Positions 1 through 9,078 of a stretch of 64,000 nt of DNA are shown here, one piece after another. Source of the stretch: Candidatus Rokuibacteriota bacterium (GTDB lineage Bacteria > Methylomirabilota > Methylomirabilia > Rokubacteriales > CSP1-6); NCBI GenBank assembly GCA_003220495.1, contig QHSP01000016.1:23831-87830 (forward strand). The letters run 5' to 3'. The notes under the pieces were generated by a model, which was not told where the DNA came from, ran no database searches, and saw only the letters and a program-made list of their open reading frames with translations. The translations under genes were made by a program, and so were the position numbers. The stretch's first letter is position 1, and the number at the start of each line of letters is the position of its first letter.

Positions 1-2
1 CG

Positions 3-233
3 ACGCTCGCCGACAAGCGATTGGAGCTCGTGCGGACGACCATCAAAAAAGCGGGGATCGATCCCGCGCGACTGCTCGAGGACAACCGTGCCGAAGTCGC
101 TCAGGCGGACGAACCGCAAGTCCGGCTCGATCTCGCGGAATCCGAGAATCCGCGCAGCCCCGGACGGCGTGCTCCCGAGTTTCTCCGACGACTGACGAGC
201 GACGCGAGCCTGGGCTCGAGATCTTCGCGATGA
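3..233 (+). CDS. C-terminal end of a truncated protein, OmpA/DUF748-like tail
   Basis: The frame is open from the left edge and ends at a TGA, so the start and most of the protein lie outside the window. The visible residues begin LADKRLELVRTTIKKAGID. This resembles the segment at the C-terminus of OmpA-like and DUF748 (AsmA-like) envelope proteins, where LA..R...V...L...G.D is followed by a polar tail. The last 40 residues are rich in Arg, Ser and Pro and show no domain. The stop codon overlaps the ATG of the next gene (ATGA), so the two are probably cotranslated. The family call is tentative because only about 75 residues are seen. Confidence 0.4.
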   Translation, partial: TLADKRLELVRTTIKKAGIDPARLLEDNRAEVAQADEPQVRLDLAESENPRSPGRRAPEFLRRLTSDASLGSRSSR

Positions 234-541
234 CCGTGAGCCATCGCGTGGTGTGGCGCCCGCTCCTCGTCATGATCGTCGCCGTCGTGATCGGCGGCGG
301 ATGCGCCACCGTCGATCCGTGGACGGATACCCGGATCGAGTCCGAGGTCAAGGCGCGCCTGGTCGACCAGCACGAAGCCAACCTGACCCGTCTCGGTGTG
401 GTGAGCCGAGAGGCGACGGTCTATCTCAGCGGAGCGGTGGAGTCGGAGGATCAAAAGGCGAAGGCCGAGACGGTCGCCAAGACCGTTCCCGGCGTCAAGC
501 GCGTCGTCAGCACGCTCGAGGTCCGCTCGCGACCTGAGTAG
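230..541 (+). CDS. BON-domain lipoprotein
   Basis: A 103-residue protein. It has an N-terminal hydrophobic segment (about residues 9-25) ending at a Cys in VVIGGGCATV, a lipoprotein-type signal although the residue at -3 is Gly rather than Leu. Residues 35-100 read as one BON domain: a helix (DTRIESEVKARLV), a strand with SREATVYLSGAV, then the typical KAKAETVAKTVPGVKRVVS pattern. BON proteins such as OsmY and Kbp bind envelope or phospholipid targets and are often stress induced. The start overlaps the previous stop by four bases. Function beyond an envelope role cannot be told. Confidence 0.75.
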   Translation: MTVSHRVVWRPLLVMIVAVVIGGGCATVDPWTDTRIESEVKARLVDQHEANLTRLGVVSREATVYLSGAVESEDQKAKAETVAKTVPGVKRVVSTLEVRSRPE

Positions 542-588
542 TTTCGCCCGGGGCTCCGATCCTGTATTCTCGCTGCAATCGGCGATGG

Positions 589-594
589 TATAGT
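589..594 (+). promoter_or_regulatory. Candidate -10 element of ilvE
   Basis: TATAGT lies in the gap between the BON gene and ilvE, just upstream of the reverse copy of the dispersed GC-rich element. If used, transcription would start near 600 and the element would form the beginning of the ilvE leader. No convincing -35 is seen. Confidence 0.35.
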
Positions 595-595
595 C

Positions 596-640
596 GCGCC
601 TCGGCCGGCGGGGGAGCCCCGCGACGGCCTGCAGCGCGCA
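596..640 (-). repeat. Dispersed GC-rich dyad element, copy 1 (reverse orientation)
   Basis: The reverse complement matches the element found at 22875-22923 and 57201-57333. It shares the CTGCAGGCCGTCGCGGGGCT arm and the GCCGGCCGAGGCGC arm, with a shortened centre. It sits between a candidate -10 box and the ilvE ribosome binding site, so it would be transcribed in the ilvE 5' leader. Confidence 0.8.
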
Positions 641-661
641 GACCACAAAGGAGCCCGGCCC

Positions 662-1585
662 ATGAAAGAGCTCAACATCTGGATGAACGGCAAGCTCGTG
701 CCCCAGGCGCAGGCCGTCCTGCCCGTGAACACGGCCGCCGTATTTTACGCGACCAACGTATTCGAAGGGCTCCGCGCCTACTGGAACGCCGCCGACGACG
801 AGGTGTACTCCTTCCGTCTGCCCGAGCACTTCCAGCGCTTCCGGGAGTCGATGAAGATGATGCGCTTCACGATTCCCTACAGCGACCTCGACCTCTACGA
901 GGCCGTCCGCCAGGTGCTTTCCGGAAACGAGATCAAGGAAGACGTGCACATGCACATGTGCGCGTACGTCACCGGCACCGGACTCAACGCCACGACGCCG
1001 ACCGGGATCTACATCAACCCGCGGCGCCGGCCGCGCGTCGAGGAAGGCAGCGGGCTCAAGTGCTGCGTGAGCTCGTGGGCGCGCACGTCGGACAACGCGA
1101 TCCCCATTCGCCTGAAGTGCGGCGCCAACTACCAGAACGGCCGACTGGCGACGTTGCAGGCGAACGCCGACGGCTACGATCAGCCGATATTGTTGAACAA
1201 GGAAGGCCACGTCGCCGAGGGCACCGGGGCGACGTTCTTCATGGTCCGAAAGGGCCGGCTCGTCACGCCGCCGATCACCGCGGACATTCTCGAGAGCATC
1301 ACGCGGACGACCTTGATGGACTCGATCTGCCCCGAGCTGCTCGGCATGGGGGTGGTCGAGCGCGAGATCGATCGCACCGAGCTCTACGTGGCCGACGAGG
1401 CGTTCCTCTGCGGCAGCGGCTACGAGATCACGCCGATCCTCTCGATCGACCGGTTCCCGCTCGGCGACGGCAAGGTCGGCCCGATCACGGCTCGTCTCAC
1501 CCGGGCCTACATGGACATCGTGCGCGGCGTCGACACGCGGTTCCCGGAGTGGCGGACGCCGACCTATCGCCCCGTGAGGGTCTAG
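662..1585 (+). CDS. ilvE: Branched-chain amino acid aminotransferase
   Basis: A PLP fold-type IV aminotransferase of 307 residues, the usual length for IlvE. It interconverts Leu, Ile and Val with their 2-keto acids using glutamate/2-oxoglutarate. Seen in the sequence: the N-terminal FYATNVFEGLRAYWN block, the Lys region IRLKCGANYQNGRLATLQA carrying the PLP-binding Lys, the EGTGATFFMV motif and the late CGSGYEITPI block that lines the substrate pocket. The ATG has a good Shine-Dalgarno (AAGGAG, 648-653). The leader contains a reverse copy of the dispersed element. The downstream acyl-CoA dehydrogenase frame overlaps its 3' end, and together the genes could serve branched-chain amino acid breakdown as well as synthesis. 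Confidence 0.9.
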   Translation: MKELNIWMNGKLVPQAQAVLPVNTAAVFYATNVFEGLRAYWNAADDEVYSFRLPEHFQRFRESMKMMRFTIPYSDLDLYEAVRQVLSGNEIKEDVHMHMCAYVTGTGLNATTPTGIYINPRRRPRVEEGSGLKCCVSSWARTSDNAIPIRLKCGANYQNGRLATLQANADGYDQPILLNKEGHVAEGTGATFFMVRKGRLVTPPITADILESITRTTLMDSICPELLGMGVVEREIDRTELYVADEAFLCGSGYEITPILSIDRFPLGDGKVGPITARLTRAYMDIVRGVDTRFPEWRTPTYRPVRV

Positions 1586-2751
1586 CAACGCCGCACTTTC
1601 CCGGGTTCCGACTGCCGGACGAGCTGCTCGCGCTGCGCGAGCAGATCCGACGGGTCGTGCGCGACGAGGTGATTCCCGTCGAGCAGCGCATCGACCCTGA
1701 CGCGCCCGAGCTGCCCCAGGACGACTACCAGAAGATCGCGGCCAAGACGAAGGCCGCGGGGCTCTGGGCGCTCGGCGCCCCCGAGCAGTACGGGGGCGGC
1801 GGCCTCGACACGTTCTCGATGTGCGTGGCGCTCGAGGAGATGTCGCAGCACCGGATGGGGCTCTACAACCCTGGCTGCGGCGTCTTCGGGCGCTATCCGC
1901 CCCCGGCGATCTGGGCGGGCAGCAAGGAGCAGATCGCGAAGTACGCCGTGCCGACCATTCGCGAAGGCCTGAAGACGTTCTTCGCCATCACGGAGCCGTC
2001 CGGCGGCTCCGATCCGGCCGGCGCGATCCAGACCCGCGCCGAGAAGCGCGGCGATCGCTGGGTGCTGAACGGGCGCAAGGTCTTCGCCTCGCGCGCCCAC
2101 GACGCGCCGTGGGGCCTGGTGTGGGCGCGCACCGACAAGACCAAGGGCCGCGGCGGCATCTCGTGCTTCATCCTCGAGCACGGCACGCCGGGCTTCACCG
2201 CGCGGCCCATCAAGGTCATCAGGACGTCGGCGATTCCGAACGACGTCACCCTGGAGGACTGCGAGGTCCCCGCCGAGAACCTCGTCGGCGCCGAGGGCCA
2301 GGGGCTCGACCTCGCCTTCGATCTGCTCGTGAAGAACCGATTCCCGTACTCGGCGTGCAACCTGGGCGTGGCCGTCGCCGCGCATCGCATGGCCATCGCG
2401 CACGCCAAGCAGCGCTCGACCTTCGGCGCGCCGCTCTCCCAGCGCCAGGCGATCCAGTGGATGCTCGCGGACGCCGAGGTCGAGCTGCGCGCGTGCCGCT
2501 GGATCATCTGGGAGGGCGCGTGGAAAGCCGACCGCGGTGAGGACGCGCGGGTCGAGGCCTCGATCGCCAAGCTCTACTCGAGCGAGGTGCTCGGGCGCGT
2601 CGTCGACGCCGCGGTGCAGATCCACGGCGCCTACGGCGTCTCGAAAGAATTTCCGCTCGAGCGCTGGTACCGTGAAGCGCGCGTGCGCCGCATCGGCGAG
2701 GGGCCGTCCGAGGTCCACCGCATGGTGATCGCGCGCTCGCTTTTCCGCTAG
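1549..2751 (+). CDS. Acyl-CoA dehydrogenase
   Basis: A FAD-dependent acyl-CoA dehydrogenase of about 400 residues, oxidising an acyl-CoA to the 2-enoyl-CoA. Domains run in family order: N-terminal helices (FRLPDELLALREQIRRVV), middle beta domain with the flavin-contacting FFAITEPSGGSDPAG, and the C-terminal helical domain ending in RIGEGPSEVHRMVIARS. That last block holds the Glu position that aligns with the catalytic base. The start is uncertain. No ATG lies near the N-terminal homology, so I chose GTG at 1549, which overlaps ilvE by 37 bases and gives a 20-residue lead-in. The next gene is an enoyl-CoA hydratase, consistent with two successive beta-oxidation steps. The substrate is unknown. 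Confidence 0.85.
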   Translation: MADADLSPREGLATPHFPGFRLPDELLALREQIRRVVRDEVIPVEQRIDPDAPELPQDDYQKIAAKTKAAGLWALGAPEQYGGGGLDTFSMCVALEEMSQHRMGLYNPGCGVFGRYPPPAIWAGSKEQIAKYAVPTIREGLKTFFAITEPSGGSDPAGAIQTRAEKRGDRWVLNGRKVFASRAHDAPWGLVWARTDKTKGRGGISCFILEHGTPGFTARPIKVIRTSAIPNDVTLEDCEVPAENLVGAEGQGLDLAFDLLVKNRFPYSACNLGVAVAAHRMAIAHAKQRSTFGAPLSQRQAIQWMLADAEVELRACRWIIWEGAWKADRGEDARVEASIAKLYSSEVLGRVVDAAVQIHGAYGVSKEFPLERWYREARVRRIGEGPSEVHRMVIARSLFR

Positions 2752-2767
2752 ACCCGAGGGGCACGCC

Positions 2768-3541
2768 ATGGCCGACGAGATCCTGTACGCGGTCGCCGAC
2801 GGCGTCGCGACGATCACGCTGAACCGTCCCGAGCGGCGGAACGCGCTGAACACCGCCCTCATGGACGCTCTCGGCCGCCGCTTCGACGCGCTCGAGCGCG
2901 ACCCGAGCGTCCGGGCCGTCGTGATCCGGGGCGCCGGCGCCGCGTTCTGCTCGGGCCGCGACCTCGAGGAGATGAGCCGGCGACAGGACGACGGGCTCGA
3001 GCCCGAGGCCGACGTGATCAGCCTGTTCCAGCAGATCGAAGTCTCACGGCACCCGACGATCGCGATGGTCCACGGCGCGGCCTATGCGGGCGGGTGCGAG
3101 CTCGCGCTCCACTGCGATTTCCGCGTCGCCGCCGATTCGGCGCGCTTCGCGATGCCGCTGGCCCGCATCGGGCTCGTGGTGCCCTTCGCCCTCGGCCAGA
3201 AGCTCGTCGAGATCATCGGCCCGGCCTTCACGCGACAGATTCTGTTGACCGGTCAGCCGGTCGACGCCCGGCGCGCCTACGAGATGGGGATGGTCCACAC
3301 CGTCGTGCCGGCCGCGGAGCTGGAGAAGGCCACCGATGACCTGGCGCGGACGATTGCCGGGAATGCTCCCCTCTCGCTCGCGGGAATGAAGTCGACGATT
3401 CGCCGGGCGCTCTCGTTGCGCGAGCGTCTCGACCACAAGGACCTGGACGAGCTCGCGCGGCACGCCCGCGCCAGCGCCGACGCGCGAGAGGGCGTCCGGG
3501 CAATGCTCGAGCATCGCCCGCCTACCTTCCGCGGCCAGTAG
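2768..3541 (+). CDS. Enoyl-CoA hydratase/isomerase family protein
   Basis: A crotonase-fold protein of 257 residues, the normal length. It starts ILYAVADGVATITLNRPERR, with the oxyanion-hole region GAGAAFCSGRDLEEM and the second one HGAAYAGGCELALHCDFRVA. The residues that act as acid/base in rat enoyl-CoA hydratase (two Glu) are only partly kept: Glu is present in GGCELALH but the later position reads RIGLVVPF. It may therefore be a hydratase, isomerase or hydrolase. It lies 16 bases after the acyl-CoA dehydrogenase and is probably cotranscribed with it. It converges on the next gene with a five-base gap. Confidence 0.85.
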   Translation: MADEILYAVADGVATITLNRPERRNALNTALMDALGRRFDALERDPSVRAVVIRGAGAAFCSGRDLEEMSRRQDDGLEPEADVISLFQQIEVSRHPTIAMVHGAAYAGGCELALHCDFRVAADSARFAMPLARIGLVVPFALGQKLVEIIGPAFTRQILLTGQPVDARRAYEMGMVHTVVPAAELEKATDDLARTIAGNAPLSLAGMKSTIRRALSLRERLDHKDLDELARHARASADAREGVRAMLEHRPPTFRGQ

Positions 3542-3546
3542 CGGGC

Positions 3547-4128
3547 TCAGCGCCCGCCGAAGCGGCGCGCGAGCGGGGAAGACCGCGCGGCCTGCACCTG
3601 GGTCTGCGTCAGCTCGGCCGCGGGATTGAGCGCGCCGGAGTACATGAGGTTCCGCATCCAGGCGGCGATCTGGCTCTCCTGGCCGGGTCCCGGTCGCCGA
3701 CCGCTGTCGACGTGAGGCAGCGCGAGAAGGTGGCCGAGCTCGTGCGCCATCATGCGCGAGGTCGCGGCGACATCCGAGCCGTAGGCGATCAGGCAGACCC
3801 GCGTCTGCTGCCGTGACTGGCCCCCGAGCTCCGGGCGCGACACGCGATCGACCAGGAGCGCGCGGACGCCGTTGCCGGCCTTGTACGTGGCGGCGAGGAA
3901 GTGATAGCCAGCCTCGTCGACAGTCTCGGCCGCGGCGCCCGCCGGCATCTCTTCCACGACCTGCTCGAGCGTCGCGCGGGAAAACTCGATGTTGGTGCGG
4001 GCTCGTAGAAGATCGCTCGCTTGCTGCAGGACCGAAGAGGCGTACGCTTCGGTCCAGCGTTGAGCCAGCGCGCGGCCCCCGCTCCGCAGCGTGACGATCG
4101 TGAGGTCGGCGGGGATGGTGATGGCCAT
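3547..4128 (-). CDS. Small metzincin-like zinc metallopeptidase
   Basis: A 193-residue protein with no signal peptide or membrane segment, so probably cytoplasmic. The key motif is MMAHELGHLLALPHV, matching the metzincin zinc site HExxHxxxxxH (His, His, His plus the general-base Glu). The usual Gly of HExxHxxGxxH is replaced by Ala. About 25 residues later comes RNLMYSGALNP, which looks like the metzincin Met-turn. The N-terminal half (ASDLLRARTNIEFSRATLE and following) reads like the typical strand-helix lead-in. The substrate is unknown. It lies 24 bases downstream of the DAHP synthase stop on the same strand, so they may be cotranscribed. The product class rests on motifs only. Confidence 0.65.
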   Translation of the reverse strand: MAITIPADLTIVTLRSGGRALAQRWTEAYASSVLQQASDLLRARTNIEFSRATLEQVVEEMPAGAAAETVDEAGYHFLAATYKAGNGVRALLVDRVSRPELGGQSRQQTRVCLIAYGSDVAATSRMMAHELGHLLALPHVDSGRRPGPGQESQIAAWMRNLMYSGALNPAAELTQTQVQAARSSPLARRFGGR

Positions 4129-4152
4129 CGGGCGACGCCAGCGGTTGCGGCG

Positions 4153-5214
<1,062 letters not shown>

Positions 5215-5221
5215 GGAGCGC

Positions 5222-5227
5222 AATGTA
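5222..5227 (-). promoter_or_regulatory. Candidate -10 element of the DAHP synthase gene
   Basis: On the minus strand TACATT ends seven bases before the ATG at 5214. This would place transcription initiation at or next to the start codon. No ribosome binding site separates them, as in several other genes here. Confidence 0.35.
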
Positions 5228-5280
5228 CACGCGAAGCGGCGGCTCTTCAACGGCCACGCCATGTTACCCTTCGACCCGCG

Positions 5281-7569
5281 ATGGGCCGTTTCGAGCTCCT
5301 CGACCGGATCCAGAGGAAGGTGCTGTGGCTCGGCACCTACATGGTCCACCACGCGAACTCGCTGCGCCCCAACGCGGACGGCATCAAGGTCGGTGGTCAC
5401 CAGGCCTCGTCGTCCTCGATCGTGAGCCTGCTGACCGCGCTCTATTTCGACGCGCTCCGGCCCGAGGACGTCGTCGCGGTGAAGGCCCACGCCTCCCCGG
5501 CCTTCTACGCGGTCCAGTACCTGCGCGGGCGGCTGACCGCCGCGGCGTTGCGCGAGCTGCGGACCTTCGGCGGGCTCCAGGCCTACCCGAGCCGTCGGAA
5601 GAACGCCGATGTGGTCGACCTCTCCACGGGCTCGATGGGGCTCGGCGCGGTGCAGGCGACGTTCGGGGCGCTGGCGTCGCGATACGTCGTCGATCACTTC
5701 GGGGGCGAGCGTCGCGGGCGGGTGATCGTCATCGTCGGCGACGCCGAGCTCGACGAGGGCAACGTGGCCGAGGCGCTGGCCGAGGAAGTCGTCGCCCGAC
5801 TCTCCAACGTGCTCTGGATCGTCGACGTGAATCGTCAGTCGCTGGACCGAATCGTCCCCGACGGGCGCCTGCGGCAGATGCGGGCGATGTTCGAGGCCGG
5901 CGGGTGGCGCGTCAGCGAGCTCAGGTGGGGGCGAAAGCTCCAGGCCGTCTTCGACAAGCGCGGCGGCGACCGGCTGCGCGAGCGCCTGCAGACCATGACG
6001 AACGCCGAGTACCAGCGGCTCCTGCGGCTCCCGTCCAGCGCGGTGCGCAAGGCGGTCGTCGCGACCGACGCGGGCGGAATCGACCGCACGCTCGACCGGC
6101 TGCTCTCCGACACGAGCGACGCGGCGCTCGCGGAGCTCGTCGCCGACGTGGGAGGCCACGACCTCCGACTGCTCGTCGAGGCGCTCGACTCGACTGGGCA
6201 GGTGAGCGACCGGCCCTCGGTCATCTTCGCCAACACGATCAAGGGGTGGGGGCTCCCGCTCGCCGGCGATCCGCTCAACCACACGATGCTCCTCACGCAG
6301 GGCCAGATCGACGAGCTGCGCACGACGCTCGGCATCGGCGAGGGCCGCGAGTGGGACGGGTTCGCGCCCGACAGCGAGGAAGCCGGGCTCGTGCGTCGGC
6401 TCCCTCCGCTCTTCACACCGCCGGCGCCGAGCGCGCCGCGCATCGAGATCCCCTCGGAGCTCGACGAGAGCTACCCCCCGGAGTGCTCGACCCAGGAAGC
6501 GTTCGGCCGGGTGCTCGGCACGCTGAGCCGGCTTCCGGGCGCGGACCGCATCGTCACGGTGTCGGCCGACGTCGCGGTCACCACGCACCTCGCGGGGTGG
6601 ATCAACCGCAAGGGCGTCTACTATCCCGAGGCCCGCCGCAATCCGTTCGCCGACGTGCCGCAGGCCGTCCAGTGGAAGGAGTCGCCCGCCGGCCAGCACG
6701 TCGAGCTCGGCATCGCGGAGCACAATCTGTTCCTGCTCCTGGGCGCCCTCGGCCTCTCGCGCGACATTCTCGGTGAGCCGCTGCTGCCGATCGGCACGCT
6801 CTACGATCCCTTCGTCACCCGCGGGCTCGACGCCCTCTACCACGCGCTCTATTCCGGCTCGCGTTTTGTCGTGGCGGCGACACCGTCGGGGGTGACGCTC
6901 TCGCCCGAAGGCGGGGCCCACCAGTCGGTGATCACGCCCGGGATCGGGGTCGCGCTTCCGGGGATCGTCTTCTGGGATCCGGCGTTCGCCCGCGAGGTCG
7001 AGTGGATCTTGCTCGATGCGCTGCGGGGTCTCGCTGACGGCCTGGGCGAGGCCACATACCTGAGGCTCTCGACCCGACCGCTCGACCAGTCGCTCGCGCT
7101 TCCGCCGAGCCCTGCATACCGCGCGGACGTTCTGCGGGGCGCCTATCGGCTGATCGATGCGCGCGTCGAGACGGGCTGGGATCCCGATGCGAACGCCGTC
7201 AACATCTTCGCGGCGGGCGTGATGGTTCCGGAAGCGGTGGCGGCCGCGCGGGCGCTCCACGAGCGCGGCATCCTGGCGAGCGTCTTCGCGGTCACGAGCC
7301 CTGACCGTCTCTACCGGGGTCTCCGGGACCCGCGTCCGTACCTCGAGGACCTCGTGAGCGCCGAGGAGGAGGACGTGCCGGTCGTGTCGGTGCTGGACGG
7401 CCACTCGCACGCGCTCGCGTTCATCGGGGCCGCGCTCGGCGTGCCGCAGCAGGCACTCGGCGTGGACGACTTCGGCCAGTCGGGCGCGCGCGCCGACCTC
7501 TATCGTCACTACGGGATCGACGCCGTGGCGATCGCGCGGGCGGCGCAGGTGCTGCTCGGCGGGGTATAA
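5281..7569 (+). CDS. Pyruvate dehydrogenase E1-like (AceE/transketolase family) protein
   Basis: A thiamine-diphosphate enzyme of 762 residues resembling homodimeric AceE, though shorter than the roughly 890 residues of the E. coli protein. N-terminal pyrimidine-binding features are NADGIKVGGHQASSSSI and VDLSTGSMGLGAVQ. The TPP diphosphate/Mg site is IVGDAELDEGNVAEA with NVLWIVDVNRQSLD about 30 residues on. The second (pyr) domain has QEAFGRVLGTLSRLPGAD and WKESPAGQHVELGIAEHN, where the Glu contacts the thiamine ring. The C-terminal transketolase domain includes GVDDFGQSGARADLYRHYGID. No E2 or E3 partner gene is nearby, so the physiological oxo-acid and complex are inferred only. The ATG at 5281 is the first start matching the family N-terminus. 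The stop lies inside the TATAAT box of glcD. Confidence 0.8.
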   Translation: MGRFELLDRIQRKVLWLGTYMVHHANSLRPNADGIKVGGHQASSSSIVSLLTALYFDALRPEDVVAVKAHASPAFYAVQYLRGRLTAAALRELRTFGGLQAYPSRRKNADVVDLSTGSMGLGAVQATFGALASRYVVDHFGGERRGRVIVIVGDAELDEGNVAEALAEEVVARLSNVLWIVDVNRQSLDRIVPDGRLRQMRAMFEAGGWRVSELRWGRKLQAVFDKRGGDRLRERLQTMTNAEYQRLLRLPSSAVRKAVVATDAGGIDRTLDRLLSDTSDAALAELVADVGGHDLRLLVEALDSTGQVSDRPSVIFANTIKGWGLPLAGDPLNHTMLLTQGQIDELRTTLGIGEGREWDGFAPDSEEAGLVRRLPPLFTPPAPSAPRIEIPSELDESYPPECSTQEAFGRVLGTLSRLPGADRIVTVSADVAVTTHLAGWINRKGVYYPEARRNPFADVPQAVQWKESPAGQHVELGIAEHNLFLLLGALGLSRDILGEPLLPIGTLYDPFVTRGLDALYHALYSGSRFVVAATPSGVTLSPEGGAHQSVITPGIGVALPGIVFWDPAFAREVEWILLDALRGLADGLGEATYLRLSTRPLDQSLALPPSPAYRADVLRGAYRLIDARVETGWDPDANAVNIFAAGVMVPEAVAAARALHERGILASVFAVTSPDRLYRGLRDPRPYLEDLVSAEEEDVPVVSVLDGHSHALAFIGAALGVPQQALGVDDFGQSGARADLYRHYGIDAVAIARAAQVLLGGV

Positions 7570-7570
7570 T
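7565..7570 (+). promoter_or_regulatory. Consensus -10 element of glcD
   Basis: A perfect TATAAT begins inside the stop region of the AceE-like gene and ends 12 bases before the glcD ATG. The transcript would have a leader of only a few bases. A -35 with good consensus is not seen in the coding sequence upstream. Confidence 0.5.
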
Positions 7571-7582
7571 TCGCTCATTCCC

Positions 7583-9058
7583 ATGTCGCCCTTGACGGAC
7601 ACCAGAAAACGCGAGCTCCGGCGCGAGCTCGAGTCGATCGTCGGCCAGGCCGCCGTGCTCTCGGACCCCGATGAGCTCATGGTGTACGAGTCCGACGGGC
7701 TCACCTTGTTCCGCGCGCTCGCTGACTTCGTCGTCTTCCCCACGTCGGCGCAGCACGTGTCGGCGGTCGTGAAGCTCGCCAATCGCGAGAACCTGCCGTT
7801 CGTCGCCCGCGGCGCGGGCACCGGCCTCTCGGGCGGCTGCCTGCCTACCGAAGGCGGCATCGTGATCTCGATGATGCGGATGAATCGGGTGCTCGAGGTC
7901 GACTACGAGAACCAGATCGCCGTCGTCGAGCCCGGGCTCGTCAACCTGCACCTCTCGTGGAAGGTCGGCCCGCGCGGCTACTACTACGCGCCCGATCCCT
8001 CGAGCCAGCAGGCGTGCACGATCGGCGGCAACATCGCCAACAACTCCGGCGGCCCGCACACCTTGAAGTACGGCGTCACCACCAATCACGTCCTCGGGCT
8101 CGAAGTGGTCATGCCCGACGGCGAGATCGTGTGGCTCGGCGGCAAGACGCGCGAGGCGTGCGGTTACGACCTCGCCGGCGTCTTCGTCGGCTCCGAGGGC
8201 ACGTTCGGGATCGCCACGCGGATCGTCGTCCGCATCCTCAAGAAGCCGCAGGCCGTCAAGACGGTGCTCGCGGTGTTCGACGCGATCGATCAGGCGTCGG
8301 CCGCCGTGTCGGCGATCATCGCGCGCGGGCTCGTGCCGGCGGCGATGGAGATGATCGACCGTCTGACGATCCAGGCGGTCGAGGACGCGTTCAACTGCGG
8401 CTATCCGCGCGACGCCGACGCGGCGCTGCTCATCGAGCTGGACGGTCTCGCGGTCGGGATGGACACCCAGGCCGAGCACATCGTGGCCGCGTGCCGCGAG
8501 TCGGGCGCGCGCGAGGTCCGCACGGCGCGGAGCGAAGCCGAGCGGCAGCTCCTCTGGAAGGGACGCAAGTCGGCCTTCGGCGCGTACGGCCGCGTCTCGC
8601 CAGCCTACATGGTGATGGACGGCGTCATCCCGCGCACGAAGCTTCCGTACGTGCTCCGCCGCGTGAACGAGATCGTCGCCGCCGCGGGCCTTCGCGTCGG
8701 CAATGTGTTCCACGCCGGCGACGGCAACCTGCATCCCAACATCCTCTACGATCCGCGCAAGCCGGGTGAAGAAGCGCGCGTGGTGGCGGCCGGCGCCGAG
8801 ATCATGAAGGTGTGCGCTCAAGTTGGTGGATCGATCTCCGGGGAGCACGGCATCGGCCTCGAAAAGGCCGATTTCATGCCTTTCATTTTCTCCGCCGCAG
8901 ATCTTGCTCTCATGCACCGGCTCAAGAGCGCCTTCAATGTTTCTGGACTGTGCAACCCGGGCAAGATCTTTCCTACCAAGAAGTCCTGCGTGGAGGTCGG
9001 GCCCGTCGCCTACCGGCCGCACGCGATCGAAGAAAAGGGCCTCGCCCAGCGCTTCTAG
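7583..9058 (+). CDS. glcD: Glycolate oxidase FAD-binding subunit GlcD
   Basis: An FAD-linked oxidase of the vanillyl-alcohol-oxidase/D-lactate dehydrogenase family, 491 residues, as expected for GlcD. The FAD-binding PCMH domain shows PFVARGAGTGLSGGCLPTEG, CTIGGNIANNSGGPHTLKYG and GVFVGSEGTFGIATRIVVRI. The C-terminal FAD-oxidase domain has VGNVFHAGDGNLHPNILYDP and SGEHGIGLEKADFM. It oxidises glycolate (or D-lactate) to glyoxylate and passes electrons through GlcE/GlcF to quinone at the membrane. It is the first gene of glcD-glcE-glcF, driven by the near-consensus TATAAT just upstream. Glycolate versus D-lactate or 2-hydroxyglutarate as substrate is not settled by sequence, but the three-gene context favours glycolate. 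Confidence 0.92.
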   Translation: MSPLTDTRKRELRRELESIVGQAAVLSDPDELMVYESDGLTLFRALADFVVFPTSAQHVSAVVKLANRENLPFVARGAGTGLSGGCLPTEGGIVISMMRMNRVLEVDYENQIAVVEPGLVNLHLSWKVGPRGYYYAPDPSSQQACTIGGNIANNSGGPHTLKYGVTTNHVLGLEVVMPDGEIVWLGGKTREACGYDLAGVFVGSEGTFGIATRIVVRILKKPQAVKTVLAVFDAIDQASAAVSAIIARGLVPAAMEMIDRLTIQAVEDAFNCGYPRDADAALLIELDGLAVGMDTQAEHIVAACRESGAREVRTARSEAERQLLWKGRKSAFGAYGRVSPAYMVMDGVIPRTKLPYVLRRVNEIVAAAGLRVGNVFHAGDGNLHPNILYDPRKPGEEARVVAAGAEIMKVCAQVGGSISGEHGIGLEKADFMPFIFSAADLALMHRLKSAFNVSGLCNPGKIFPTKKSCVEVGPVAYRPHAIEEKGLAQRF

Positions 9059-9078
9059 CGCGGGCCGGCGCAGCCCCC

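Noticed and set aside
101..1588. Long open frame on the minus strand across ilvE
   Set aside because: It mirrors ilvE codon structure, is Arg/His/Asp rich with no domain, and such antisense frames are common in GC-rich DNA.
5215..7860. Minus-strand extension upstream of DAHP synthase, open for over 800 codons
   Set aside because: The family N-terminus is at 5214; the extension is antisense to the AceE-like gene and has low-complexity composition.
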